Shown: positions 35,187 to 43,916 of the stretch, in pieces | How positions within the stretch are numbered: the first letter of the stretch is position 1 | Layout: each line of letters starts with the position of its first letter | Assembly: GCF_030848575.1 (NCBI RefSeq) | Contig: NZ_JAVDDX010000002.1 | Span: forward strand, 434,001-498,000 | From: Haloarcula sp. H-GB4 | Lineage (GTDB): Archaea > Halobacteriota > Halobacteria > Halobacteriales > Haloarculaceae | DNA: 64,000 bases | Direction: 5' to 3' | Program-made: the position numbers and the translations under genes | The notes under the pieces: generated by a model | Seen by the model: only the letters and a program-made list of their open reading frames with translations | The model's database searches: none | Told to the model about the DNA's origin: nothing

Positions 35187-35948
35187 CTATGGCCGGTACC
35201 GCTCAGCGTGTTCCGGACAGAATTCGGGCTCTCGTAGCTGCGCGGCGACAACGCCTGGCTGGCGGTGCGGATTGTGAAGCCGGCAGGTGTCCTCGTCACA
35301 GAACGCCTCCCCCGTGTCAAGGTAGTGGTAGGCCTGCAGGACGTACCCCTTGATAGCGTCGGTTGTCCGCGGGTCATCCTCAACGAGGAACGCTCCTTCG
35401 ACCTCGTTTTCGAGCACCTCCCGGGGCGGTGTGCCGCCACCGAGCAGGGCGTGTTTCTGCTGTTCCTTGTAGTACTGCTCGGGCTTTGCGGGGGCCTCGT
35501 ACAGCCCCGGCACCGAGACGATAGCGGGCTGGCCGAGGACGTTCACGCGCTTGTGCCAGCGACCGTCGTGGTCGCCCCAAGTCCCGACGACGCGGTCCAG
35601 CAGCGGGACGTGGAGGTGGTCGAGTGACCGCTCGGACTCGGGGAGTCGCTCGTGGAGCGCCTGCTGGACCGCCAGCCCGTCGTAGATGACGCCGCCGGCC
35701 CGTTCAGGCGACTCCAGCGCTCGTTCCTCGTACCGGACGATACCCAGCATCGTGTTCCCGGTCTCGCGGTCGTACGGCGAGAGTACCCGCCCCTTGGCGA
35801 ACGACTCCGCTAGCGCCGAGTCGCCGTGCAGCGAGAGAAACCGGTCCCGGACGGAGACAGTAGCCTCGACCCGCGCGTCGAGCCAGTCAGCGATGGCGTC
35901 GGTGTCGGCGACCGCTGTCGGAGCGCGGTACAGCGTCACGGACTCCAT
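35187..35948 (-). CDS. Putative metallopeptidase-like protein (DUF6775-like)
   Basis: The 253-residue protein has a C-terminal Cys/His cluster: FCDEDTCRLHNPHRQ followed by FCPEHAERY. It also has a mid-region DHLHVPLLDRVVGTWGD. From memory of the family pattern (a Cys-rich C-terminus with LHN/YNAHWQ-type motif) it resembles DUF6775 putative metallopeptidases of methanogens and haloarchaea. A zinc site is likely; activity is not established. It is convergent with the methyltransferase (21 bases apart). Confidence 0.6.
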   Translation of the reverse strand: MESVTLYRAPTAVADTDAIADWLDARVEATVSVRDRFLSLHGDSALAESFAKGRVLSPYDRETGNTMLGIVRYEERALESPERAGGVIYDGLAVQQALHERLPESERSLDHLHVPLLDRVVGTWGDHDGRWHKRVNVLGQPAIVSVPGLYEAPAKPEQYYKEQQKHALLGGGTPPREVLENEVEGAFLVEDDPRTTDAIKGYVLQAYHYLDTGEAFCDEDTCRLHNPHRQPGVVAAQLREPEFCPEHAERYRP

Positions 35949-36136
35949 TGTATTGGTCAGTGGTATCGGGCATTAATACCGTTTGTGTATCCGTGATTCT
36001 CTTCTGTTGAGTCGTCGCCAGAGTAGAGAACCAGAGCGGACAGGTCAATCTGGCGCTCCAGAATCAGGGACGGGCTCGGCAAAGCAGCGCTATACTGGAC
36101 GCCATCGACGACAGAGTGTGTCGTCCCGAGGGGATA

Positions 36137-36625
36137 TCAGGACTCGGACTGGTGGGGAAGCCCGGCCGGTTCCGTCGTGAGTGAGTCAATGCAATCGGTG
36201 ACAGACCACGTTGTTTCCCCATCAGTACACGGGTACACGCCGACAAGGTCGTCGTTCGCGTAGACGGCGACGGCTATCATCGGGAGTCGAAGCACCTCGG
36301 TACTGCCGCCGACGAGTAGCGACGAGGTCCGCGTCTCGAACGGCGGTCGGAGACTCAGCCCACGTTCCGTTGCCCACTGTTCGTACCGGTCGACAGTCGC
36401 CAGCACCTCTCCGTGTTCGGTCCGCTGGGATACGGGAATTTCCTCGGGCCACGTCTGGATATCGAAGTCATCGACAATTCCCGTTGCGGCGAGTTCTGTG
36501 AACCGGTCAATGGCTGTCGTTCGGGGGCCACAGACCGGCCGCCGACTCCAGAGGTGGACCGAGATCTCGCCGCCGACTGACTCGCCAGGCCTGTGGTTGT
36601 CGCTCCGCTGCATCTCTTCGGACAT
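36137..36625 (-). CDS. Uncharacterised haloarchaeal protein
   Basis: The start chosen is the ATG at 36623-36625, which follows a TATA-like AATTATG by about 24 bases, giving 162 residues. The sequence has an alpha/beta character with ISVHLWSRRPVCGPRTTAID and a C-terminal IAVAVYANDDLVGVYPCTDG, then TTWSVTDCIDSL. This pattern recurs in haloarchaeal hypothetical proteins, and I know no function. The 188 bases separating it from the gene at 35187 hold no visible gene. Confidence 0.6.
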   Translation of the reverse strand: MSEEMQRSDNHRPGESVGGEISVHLWSRRPVCGPRTTAIDRFTELAATGIVDDFDIQTWPEEIPVSQRTEHGEVLATVDRYEQWATERGLSLRPPFETRTSSLLVGGSTEVLRLPMIAVAVYANDDLVGVYPCTDGETTWSVTDCIDSLTTEPAGLPHQSES

Positions 36626-36711
36626 TGGTTGATAATCACTAACATAATTGTCGCACGCTTGCATAATTGTTTGTATTAGTGCGATATTATGGCTTGAATA
36701 GATAACTAAAT

Positions 36712-36740
36712 CGAGAAAAACTAGCCGTATAAAAACCAGA
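36712..36740 (-). terminator. T-tract terminator after thi4
   Basis: Read on the minus strand, two T5 runs (in GGTTTTTATACGG and CTAGTTTTTCTCG) occur 20-45 bases past the thi4 stop, as expected for archaeal U-tract termination. Confidence 0.45.
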
Positions 36741-36756
36741 GGGGCGTGGGAGGATT

Positions 36757-37689
36757 TCAGTCGTCAGCGGGGGTTGCGTCGCGGCTCGTAACGTCGACCG
36801 GCTCGGCGTCGACTTCAAGTTCATCAAGCGCGACCTGCGCGGCGCGCTTGCCGGAGACGAGCATGGCACCGAACGTCGGCCCCATCCGCGGGAGGCCGTA
36901 GGTGGTCGCGGTGGCCATGCCAGTAACGACGAGGCCATCGTGGGCGAGGCCGGTGTGTTCGACGACAGCGTCCTCGCTCTCGCCGACCCACATTGAGTCG
37001 TGGCCGGGCGAGTCGTGGCCGGGCGCGCCATAGGTATCGTCGTCGGTCTGATCCATGCCGCTGGCTTCGTCTTCGAGGCCCGGCGCGTTGAGGACGCCGC
37101 GCTCATCGAGTTTCTTGACAGCCATCGCGTCGTGGCCGGTCGCGTCGATGACGAGGTCGGCCTCGACGGCAATCGGGTCAACGCAGGTGATTTCTCGGGG
37201 TAGCGCGTGGACAGGCGTCCAGTTCATCACGATACCGCCGACGCGGTGGTCCTCGCGGATGACGATGTCGGTGAACTCCGTCATGTTCTGCATCTTCGCG
37301 CCGGCGTCGCAGGCGGCCTTGATGAGGCCGGAACAGGCTTCAGGTCCGTTGGCGACGTAGAGACCCTCACTGTCCTTGGACTGTTTGTGGTCGACTTCAA
37401 GTTCGTCCAGCACCTGCTGGGCCGGGTCACGGACGGTGACCTTGTTCATCAGGAAGCCGCCGAGCCAGAAGCCGCCACCGAGGTAGTTGTTCTTCTCGAC
37501 GACCATCACCTGCACGCCGCGCTCGGCGAGTTCCTTCGCGGCCATCAGTCCCGATGGGCCGCCGCCGACAATGATGACATCGGAGTCCGAGAAGTCCATG
37601 AACTCCTCGGTCCATTCCTGCCCGATTGCGCGTGTAACCTCTGCTTCGCCGACATCACTGAACTGTTCGAATGAATCGGAATCGCTCAT
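36757..37689 (-). CDS. thi4: Thiamine thiazole synthase Thi4
   Basis: The 310-residue enzyme builds the thiazole moiety of thiamine from NAD and glycine. It has the FAD/NAD-type nucleotide-binding [40 protein letters not shown] and the C-terminal [27 protein letters not shown] carries a Cys at about residue 169, where Cys-containing Thi4 proteins have the sulfur-donating or sulfide-handling residue. The ATG at 37687-37689 is preferred over the longer frame. The candidate ThiR operator overlaps this start codon, with a TATA-like CTATGTAC about 27 bases upstream. Confidence 0.93.
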   Translation of the reverse strand: MSDSDSFEQFSDVGEAEVTRAIGQEWTEEFMDFSDSDVIIVGGGPSGLMAAKELAERGVQVMVVEKNNYLGGGFWLGGFLMNKVTVRDPAQQVLDELEVDHKQSKDSEGLYVANGPEACSGLIKAACDAGAKMQNMTEFTDIVIREDHRVGGIVMNWTPVHALPREITCVDPIAVEADLVIDATGHDAMAVKKLDERGVLNAPGLEDEASGMDQTDDDTYGAPGHDSPGHDSMWVGESEDAVVEHTGLAHDGLVVTGMATATTYGLPRMGPTFGAMLVSGKRAAQVALDELEVDAEPVDVTSRDATPADD

Positions 37690-37704
37690 ACCACTTAGTA
37701 ATAT
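37688..37704. promoter_or_regulatory. Candidate ThiR operator at the thi4 start
   Basis: The plus strand reads ATACCACTTAGTAATAT, identical at 14 of 17 positions to the tenA palindrome ATACAACTTAGTTGTAT. It overlaps the thi4 start codon and expected transcription start, a position suited to repression. Confidence 0.55.
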
Positions 37705-37846
37705 CTCCCGGTGGTACATAGTCGTTCTGATGCCCTCGTCTGTTTACTGAATCCCGGCGCAGTGGTACTGGGGTGGGTAGCTGTGATATAAATGGTTCCA
37801 TGCGGTGGTTTCAGGACTAACTATCAAATGAGAGTATTGTTTGGTA

Positions 37847-39268
37847 ATGTCTACCGAAACAGGCAACACGTACACGGTTGACACTGAACCGGCGGCAAGA
37901 GATATCGACGATATCGACCTGCACGAATACGAAGCGTGGCCGGTGCTGAAGTTCCTGATCGCGTTTCTCATCGGTGGGGTGTTCTTTCTTCTGCCGGTCC
38001 CGTACCAGGGTGAAGTTACAGTCCCGTTCGATATCGTCGTCAGCAACATAACCGGGTCGTTCCCGGATGTCGTTGGCATCTACTCGCTGGCTATCATCCT
38101 CGCCGGTGGGATACTGACGACGTTTGCGATGGCCAGTGACGGCGAGGTCGCAGGGTACGACCTGTCCTACTTCGAGACTTCGGGAGTCTTCTGGGCACTC
38201 CGAGTCGCTGGCGTTCTCATCGCGCCGGTGATGTTCCTCAAGCTCGGGCCCGAGTGGCTCCACACGCCCAGTACCGGCGGGCTGATGTGGGGAACGCTGG
38301 TGTACAGCGTTGGCGTCATCATCCCCATCGGAGCCATCTTCATCACGATCTTCGTCGAACTCGGCGGGCTGGAGTTCGTCGGAACGCTCGCGAGGCCGGT
38401 AATGCGCCCGCTGTTCAGAGTCCCGGGGCGTGCTGCACTGGACAGTCTCGCATCGTGGGTCGGCTCCTACAGCGTCGGCCTCTACGTCACCCGCAATGTC
38501 TTCGAAGCCGGTGGCTACCACAAGCGCGACGTGTTTACCATCGCGACGTGCTTTTCGACGGTGTCAATCGGCTTCGTCGGCGTCGTCGCCGCCACGCTCG
38601 ATATGCTCCCGAAGTTCCCACTGATCTTCGGGGCGTACTTCTTCTGTGTCGTCGTCACCGGTGTGATTCTGGTCCGGGTGCCGCCGATCTCCAGAATTCC
38701 CGAAGAGTACATCGCTGAGCCTGACCCGGAGCTCGCGTTCTCCGGAACGCCGGTGGATTATATCCGACTGGCGGTCAGCGAGGCCGTCGGGAAGGCCAAG
38801 GAAGGCGAGACGTTCGCGCAGGCAGCCAAGCGGGGCTTCGTCGATGGCCTGAAGCTCACTAGTCTCATCCTAGGAACCATCCTTGCTGTCGGACTCGCCG
38901 CAACGCTGCTCTCGGCACACACCCCACTCTTCGACATTCTCGGTCGTCCGCTAACGCCGGTCATCGCTGCGCTCGGGATCCCGAACGCAGCGGTGGTCGC
39001 GCCGGCGACCATCGTCGGTATCACCGAGATGTACGTCCCCGTCCTGCTCGTGTCTGAGACGGCGGTGAAGGCAAAGTTCTTCGTCGGCGTGCTGGCCGTC
39101 TCGCAGCTCATCTTCTTCTCCAGCGTCGGCCCGATGATGATGGATATGTTCAGTGACGTCCCCATCCGGTTTCGGGACCTTGTGGCGTTGTTCATCATGC
39201 GAACAGTGCTCCTCGTGCCGCTCGTCGCCGGCATTACCCACGCTCTCGCCGCTCTGGGCCTCCTATAG
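37847..39268 (+). CDS. YjiH-family membrane protein with nucleoside-recognition (GATE) domain
   Basis: The 473-residue protein has about ten membrane helices. GATE-type features include RPVMRPLFRVPGRAALDSLASW and GSYSVGLYVTRNVFEAGGY, and the C-terminal half has IPNAAVVAPATIVGITEMYVP. GATE proteins are thought to transport or sense nucleoside-like ligands, and YjiH itself is uncharacterised. The ATG at 37847 is used; a TTG two codons earlier is possible. It is divergent from thi4 and overlaps the Bat-type regulator by six bases at the 3' end. Confidence 0.8.
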   Translation: MSTETGNTYTVDTEPAARDIDDIDLHEYEAWPVLKFLIAFLIGGVFFLLPVPYQGEVTVPFDIVVSNITGSFPDVVGIYSLAIILAGGILTTFAMASDGEVAGYDLSYFETSGVFWALRVAGVLIAPVMFLKLGPEWLHTPSTGGLMWGTLVYSVGVIIPIGAIFITIFVELGGLEFVGTLARPVMRPLFRVPGRAALDSLASWVGSYSVGLYVTRNVFEAGGYHKRDVFTIATCFSTVSIGFVGVVAATLDMLPKFPLIFGAYFFCVVVTGVILVRVPPISRIPEEYIAEPDPELAFSGTPVDYIRLAVSEAVGKAKEGETFAQAAKRGFVDGLKLTSLILGTILAVGLAATLLSAHTPLFDILGRPLTPVIAALGIPNAAVVAPATIVGITEMYVPVLLVSETAVKAKFFVGVLAVSQLIFFSSVGPMMMDMFSDVPIRFRDLVALFIMRTVLLVPLVAGITHALAALGLL

Positions 39269-39907
39269 GAATTCGACCAGCGCTTCGGCCAGTTTCTTCT
39301 CCGCCCGCCGCAGATGATCCTCCGCTGTTCGGCGCTCTACGCCCACCTGCTCAGCGATAGCCGCTGTTGTCGTCTCGCGGGGCAGTTCGTAGTACCCCTG
39401 CTCGTACGCCGTCAGGAACACCTCGCGCTGCCGCGGCGACAGGTCTGGGAGCATAGCATCGACGGTCAAAAGCGGTGCATCCGGGGTTACAGAGCTAATT
39501 TCACGTTTTGATTCGACGGTAACGTCGAACTGTCCTGCCAGGGACTGGTACACCCTGGTCAGTGCGTCGGGGCTGAGACCGAGTGCTCGGACGAGCTTGC
39601 CGCCACTAGCGTATTTCAACGGCGGGACGAGCAGACAGCCTTCGTTCGCCAGAAAGCGCTCGACGTTGTTGTCGAGCTGTGCTTTCAGACACTCCTCAGT
39701 CACCAGCACCTGCTCGTCGCCGTTTTCCAGACGCTCCCCGATACCAACGGTGTTGCGGACCTGCTCGATGACGTTCCCGACCTCTCCACCGCTAACGTGG
39801 AGCAGGTCGCTGTGGTCGTTACACCACAACTCGATGCGTGTGCCGGTTCCGTCGGTTGCCGCCTCGTAGGCCCCGTCACCGTAGACACGGAACATCACCT
39901 CGTACAT
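39263..39907 (-). CDS. Bat-type HTH regulator, candidate hut regulator
   Basis: The 214-residue protein ends in the bacterio-opsin activator HTH (Bat/HTH-10) domain: LSPRQREVFLTAYEQGYYELP, TTAAIAEQVGVERRTAEDHL, RRAEKKLAEAL. The N-terminal part is a haloarchaeal sensor-like domain with Cys (LWCNDHSD, EECLK, EGCLLVPP). ATG 39907 is chosen over 39913 because the TATA box (GTATATAAAAA, 39926-39936) is better spaced. It is divergent from hutU, 81 bases apart, so it may control histidine degradation. Confidence 0.8.
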   Translation of the reverse strand: MYEVMFRVYGDGAYEAATDGTGTRIELWCNDHSDLLHVSGGEVGNVIEQVRNTVGIGERLENGDEQVLVTEECLKAQLDNNVERFLANEGCLLVPPLKYASGGKLVRALGLSPDALTRVYQSLAGQFDVTVESKREISSVTPDAPLLTVDAMLPDLSPRQREVFLTAYEQGYYELPRETTTAAIAEQVGVERRTAEDHLRRAEKKLAEALVEFL

Positions 39908-39988
39908 AGTCATCGGTTAACATGGGTATATAAAAACAGTTCCGAACGGTGATAACCTGCTAACACGGTTCTCTACTAATGGTGTGGT

Positions 39989-41737
39989 ATGGCACAGCAG
40001 TCTGCCCCAGACACCGACCACGACGTCGGGACTCCCTCAGAACAGTGGCGCGAGTACCAGGGTGCGCCCACCGGCACCGACATTGAGTGTGAAGGGTGGC
40101 GACAGGAGGCCGCACTGCGGATGCTGAACAACAACCTCGACCCTGAAGTCGCCGAGAAGCCGGAAGAGCTGGTCGTGTACGGCGGGACGGGGCGTGCGGC
40201 CCGGTCGTGGGACGCCTACGACACCATTGTCGACGAGCTCCGCGAACTCGGCAACACCGAAACCCTCCTCGTCCAGAGCGGCAAGCCGGTCGGTCGGTTC
40301 GAGACTCACGAGAAAGCCCCACGCGTCCTCATCGCAAACTCGAACCTCGTCGGCAAATGGGACAACTGGGAGCATTTCCACGAACTCGAAGCGAAGGGGC
40401 AGATCATGTACGGCCAGATGACCGCCGGTTCGTGGGCCTACATCGGCACGCAGGGCATCATTCAGGGGACCTACGAAACGCTGGCCGCGCTTGCCCGGAA
40501 ACACTACCCAGATAACGACGGCCTCCGCGGGAAGATTGTCGTCACCGGCGGCCTCGGGGGAATGGGCGGCGCGCAACCGCTCGCGGTGACGATGAACCAC
40601 GGCGTCTGTATCGCGGCCGAAGTCGACGAGGACCGTATCGACCGGCGCATCGAGACGGGGTACTGTCAGGAGAAGACCGACAATCTCGCGGCGGCTATCG
40701 AGCGCGCACAGGAGGCCGCGGCGAACGGTGAGCCCTACAGCATCGGTGTCCACATGAACGCCGCGGATATGCTTGCGGAGATGCTGGAGATGGGGTTCGT
40801 CCCCGATGTAGTGACTGACCAGACGAGCGCGCACGACGAACTGGAAGGATACTACCCCGCTGGCTACACCGTCGAAGAAGCCGACCGGCTCCGCGAACGC
40901 GACCCCGAGACGTACGTCGCGGAGAGCCTCGATACGATGGCGCGACACGTCGAGGGCATTCTGGAACTGCAGGACAGGGGTGCCATCGCCTTCGAGTACG
41001 GCAACAACATCCGCGGGCAGGTCGAGGACCAGCGCGACCTCGACAGCGCGTTCGATTTCCCGGGGTTCGTTCCCGCGTACATCCGCCCACTGTTCTGTGA
41101 AGGCAAGGGGCCGTTCCGCTGGGCCGCGCTCTCAGGCGATCCCGCGGACATCCACCGGACTGATAATGCAGTCAAGGAACTGTTTCCGGAGAAAGACGGT
41201 CTCCATCGCTGGATCGACCTCGCTCAGGAACAGGTGTCTTTCCAGGGCCTGCCATCGCGAGTGTGCTGGCTGGGGTACGCGACCGAGGACGGGCTGACCG
41301 AGCGCGCCCGCCTCGCGCTCCGTATCAACGAACTCGTCGCCGACGGAGAGATTTCCGCGCCGGTCGTCGTCACGCGAGATCATCTGGACGCCGGGAGCGT
41401 GGCCTCGCCGAACCGCGAAACCGAGGCGATGAAAGACGGAACTGACGCCGTCGCTGACTGGCCGGTTCTGAACGCCCTCCTGAACTGTGCGGCTGGTGCG
41501 GATATCGTCAGCGTCCACGACGGCGGCGGCGTCGGCATCGGCAACTCCCTTCATACGAACAACCACGTCGTCCTCGACGGGTCTGATCTCGCAGCCGAGA
41601 AGGCTCGCCGCGTGTTCACGACCGATCCCGGGATGGGCGTCATTCGCCACGCCGACGCCGGCTACGAGATCGCACAGGACATCGCCGACGAGAACGACGT
41701 GGCGGTCCCGATGCGCGACCGCAACCGCGACCGATGA
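39989..41737 (+). CDS. hutU: Urocanate hydratase
   Basis: The 582-residue urocanase uses tightly bound NAD to hydrate urocanate to imidazolone propionate, step two of histidine degradation. It is recognised by its full length and by conserved segments such as [34 protein letters not shown], the NAD-site [13 protein letters not shown] (about 187-199) and CDGS-like late motifs including [15 protein letters not shown]. It is the first gene of hutUGIH and overlaps hutG by four bases. Confidence 0.96.
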   Translation: MAQQSAPDTDHDVGTPSEQWREYQGAPTGTDIECEGWRQEAALRMLNNNLDPEVAEKPEELVVYGGTGRAARSWDAYDTIVDELRELGNTETLLVQSGKPVGRFETHEKAPRVLIANSNLVGKWDNWEHFHELEAKGQIMYGQMTAGSWAYIGTQGIIQGTYETLAALARKHYPDNDGLRGKIVVTGGLGGMGGAQPLAVTMNHGVCIAAEVDEDRIDRRIETGYCQEKTDNLAAAIERAQEAAANGEPYSIGVHMNAADMLAEMLEMGFVPDVVTDQTSAHDELEGYYPAGYTVEEADRLRERDPETYVAESLDTMARHVEGILELQDRGAIAFEYGNNIRGQVEDQRDLDSAFDFPGFVPAYIRPLFCEGKGPFRWAALSGDPADIHRTDNAVKELFPEKDGLHRWIDLAQEQVSFQGLPSRVCWLGYATEDGLTERARLALRINELVADGEISAPVVVTRDHLDAGSVASPNRETEAMKDGTDAVADWPVLNALLNCAAGADIVSVHDGGGVGIGNSLHTNNHVVLDGSDLAAEKARRVFTTDPGMGVIRHADAGYEIAQDIADENDVAVPMRDRNRDR

Positions 41738-42657
41738 CCGACCTGACAGACCCGTCGCCGTGGACCGGCCCGTCCGGCGACCCAAACGACGAGCAGTTCG
41801 GTGACATCGTCGAGACGGCCACGCTCGCGACCGCTGACGAGTACGACGCTGTGCTGGTGGGCGAGCCGTACGACGGGGCCGTCATCGGACGACCGGGGGC
41901 GTGTGCCGGCCCGGCGGCCCTCCGACGCGAACTCGGCGGAACGAAGACCCATCACATCGAACGTGGGCCGGTCCACGCAGTCGCCGACCTCGGCGACATC
42001 GAGATTCCAGCTGGCGATGTCGAACAGGTCCAGCGTGCCGTCCGTTCGGTAACGGACCGGGTCCACGCAACGAGCGCGGTGCCAGTGTTTCTCGGTGGCG
42101 ACAACTCGCTGACGTTCCCGAACGCCGCACCGCTGGTGGCTGCTGACACTGTCGGCGCGATCAGCTTCGACGCCCATCTCGATTGCCGCGCCGTGCAGGA
42201 CGAACCGACGAGCGGGACGCCGTACCGTCAACTCCACGATGCGGGCCTCGACACGCTGGCCGTCGTCGGCGCGCGCCACTTCGAAACCTCGACAGCGTAC
42301 CACGACTACCTCGCCGAGCAGGATGGGACAGTCCTGTCTCCGGAGTCGGTGGCCAGTGATCCCCTTGGTGCGGTGGACGACGCGCTCGCCGCACTCGGCG
42401 ACGTAGACGCCGTCTATGTCAGTCTGGACCTCGACGTGCTCGACGCCGCGGCCGCACCGGGCGTGAGCGCACCGACACCGGGCGGCATCTCGACGCGGGA
42501 ACTGTTCCGGATGCTGGGTCGCGTGGCGTCCGACGACCGTATCGCCGGGTTCGAGGTGGTCGAGTGCGCGCCGCCGCTTGACGCCGGGAACCGGACCGCG
42601 CGTGCCGGGGCCCGCGCCATCGCGCACTTCCTCAGCGGCCTGGGAGGTGACCGATGA
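41734..42657 (+). CDS. hutG: Formimidoylglutamase
   Basis: The 307-residue ureohydrolase of the arginase fold hydrolyses N-formimidoyl-glutamate to glutamate and formamide. Manganese-binding motifs are visible: [17 protein letters not shown] (DxHxD) and [16 protein letters not shown] (DxDxxD), followed by SAPTPGGI. The operon position between hutU and hutI fixes the function better than sequence alone, since agmatinase is a close relative. ATGA overlaps occur on both sides. Confidence 0.92.
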   Translation: MTDLTDPSPWTGPSGDPNDEQFGDIVETATLATADEYDAVLVGEPYDGAVIGRPGACAGPAALRRELGGTKTHHIERGPVHAVADLGDIEIPAGDVEQVQRAVRSVTDRVHATSAVPVFLGGDNSLTFPNAAPLVAADTVGAISFDAHLDCRAVQDEPTSGTPYRQLHDAGLDTLAVVGARHFETSTAYHDYLAEQDGTVLSPESVASDPLGAVDDALAALGDVDAVYVSLDLDVLDAAAAPGVSAPTPGGISTRELFRMLGRVASDDRIAGFEVVECAPPLDAGNRTARAGARAIAHFLSGLGGDR

Positions 42658-43916
42658 CAGCCCTCGACGCCGTGGTCTACGGCGCGGACGAACTCGTTGC
42701 GGGCCCAACAGCGGATGGCCGCGGGCTGGAGACCTACGAGGATGGCGCGGTCGCCATCGTTGACGGCTCGGTCGCTGCTGTCGGCCCGACCGCGGAGGTA
42801 ACCGCCGAGCACCCGCCGGAGAGTGCCGGCCACGCTATCGATGCCAGCGGGCGGGCCGTCGTGCCGGGCTTCGTCGACCCGCACACCCACGGGCTGTTCG
42901 CCGGCGACCGCTCCGACGAGTTCGCTGCCAAACTGCGCGGGAAGTCCTATCAGGACATCCTCGCCGAAGGCGGCGGCATCCTCCGAACGGTCCGGGCAGT
43001 CAGGGATGCCGACGAGGAAACGCTGCTGTCGAACCTGCTGGCACATCTCGACACCATGCTCGCCCACGGGACGACGACAGTCGAGGTGAAGTCCGGCTAC
43101 GGGCTCGACACGGAGACGGAGCTACGGATGCTCCGAGTCATCGACAGCGCCGACGACATCCATCCCGTCGACGTGGTCCCGACGTTCATGGGCGCACACG
43201 CGGTCCCCAAGGGATGGGACACCGACGACTACACCGCGGCGGTCGTTGACGAACAGGTTCCCGCGGTCGAGTCACAGGGCATCGCCGAGTTCTGCGACGT
43301 GTTCTGTGAGGAGGGTGTCTTCTCGGTCGCACAGTCCCGACAGGTCCTCGAAGCAGGTGCGGCCGCCGGGCTGACGCCGAAGGTCCACGCCGAAGAACTG
43401 GCCCACATCGGCGGGACGCAGCTGGCGGCGGACGTGGGCGCGGCCAGTGCTGATCACCTCCTGCACGCGACGGAAGCGGACATCGACGCGCTGGTCGACG
43501 CTGCCGTGACGCCGGTGCTGCTCCCCGGGACGGCGTTCGGGCTCGGCGCAACGTACGCTGACGCGGCGGCGTTCCGCGACCGTGGTGCGCCCGTCGCGGT
43601 GGCGACGGATTTCAATCCGAACTGCCACAGCCACAGCATGGGCTTTGCGCTGTCGCTGGCCTGCGTCGAGATGGGACTGACGCCGGCCGAAGCCCTAGTC
43701 GCCGGAACGAAACACGCCGCGCTCGCGCTGGACAGGACCGATGGACTGGGGACGCTCCGCGAGGGTGCGCCCGGTGACGCCGTCGTCCTTGCCGCGCCGA
43801 GTCACGTCCACATTCCGTACCAGTACGGGACCAACGTCGTCGACACCGTTCTGAAAGGCGGCTCGGTCGTCAGCACCCCAACACATGAGTCATACGACCG
43901 GGAGATGCAACCATGA
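42654..43916 (+). CDS. hutI: Imidazolonepropionase
   Basis: The 420-residue amidohydrolase opens the imidazolone ring, step three of the pathway. Metal and substrate motifs include [52 protein letters not shown] and [15 protein letters not shown]. It is coupled to hutG and hutH by four-base overlaps. Confidence 0.95.
   Translation: MTALDAVVYGADELVAGPTADGRGLETYEDGAVAIVDGSVAAVGPTAEVTAEHPPESAGHAIDASGRAVVPGFVDPHTHGLFAGDRSDEFAAKLRGKSYQDILAEGGGILRTVRAVRDADEETLLSNLLAHLDTMLAHGTTTVEVKSGYGLDTETELRMLRVIDSADDIHPVDVVPTFMGAHAVPKGWDTDDYTAAVVDEQVPAVESQGIAEFCDVFCEEGVFSVAQSRQVLEAGAAAGLTPKVHAEELAHIGGTQLAADVGAASADHLLHATEADIDALVDAAVTPVLLPGTAFGLGATYADAAAFRDRGAPVAVATDFNPNCHSHSMGFALSLACVEMGLTPAEALVAGTKHAALALDRTDGLGTLREGAPGDAVVLAAPSHVHIPYQYGTNVVDTVLKGGSVVSTPTHESYDREMQP

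Noticed and set aside
35949..36136. Possible tRNA or small RNA gene in the gap
   Set aside because: No T-loop-like GGTTCRAATCC box or cloverleaf pairing was found.
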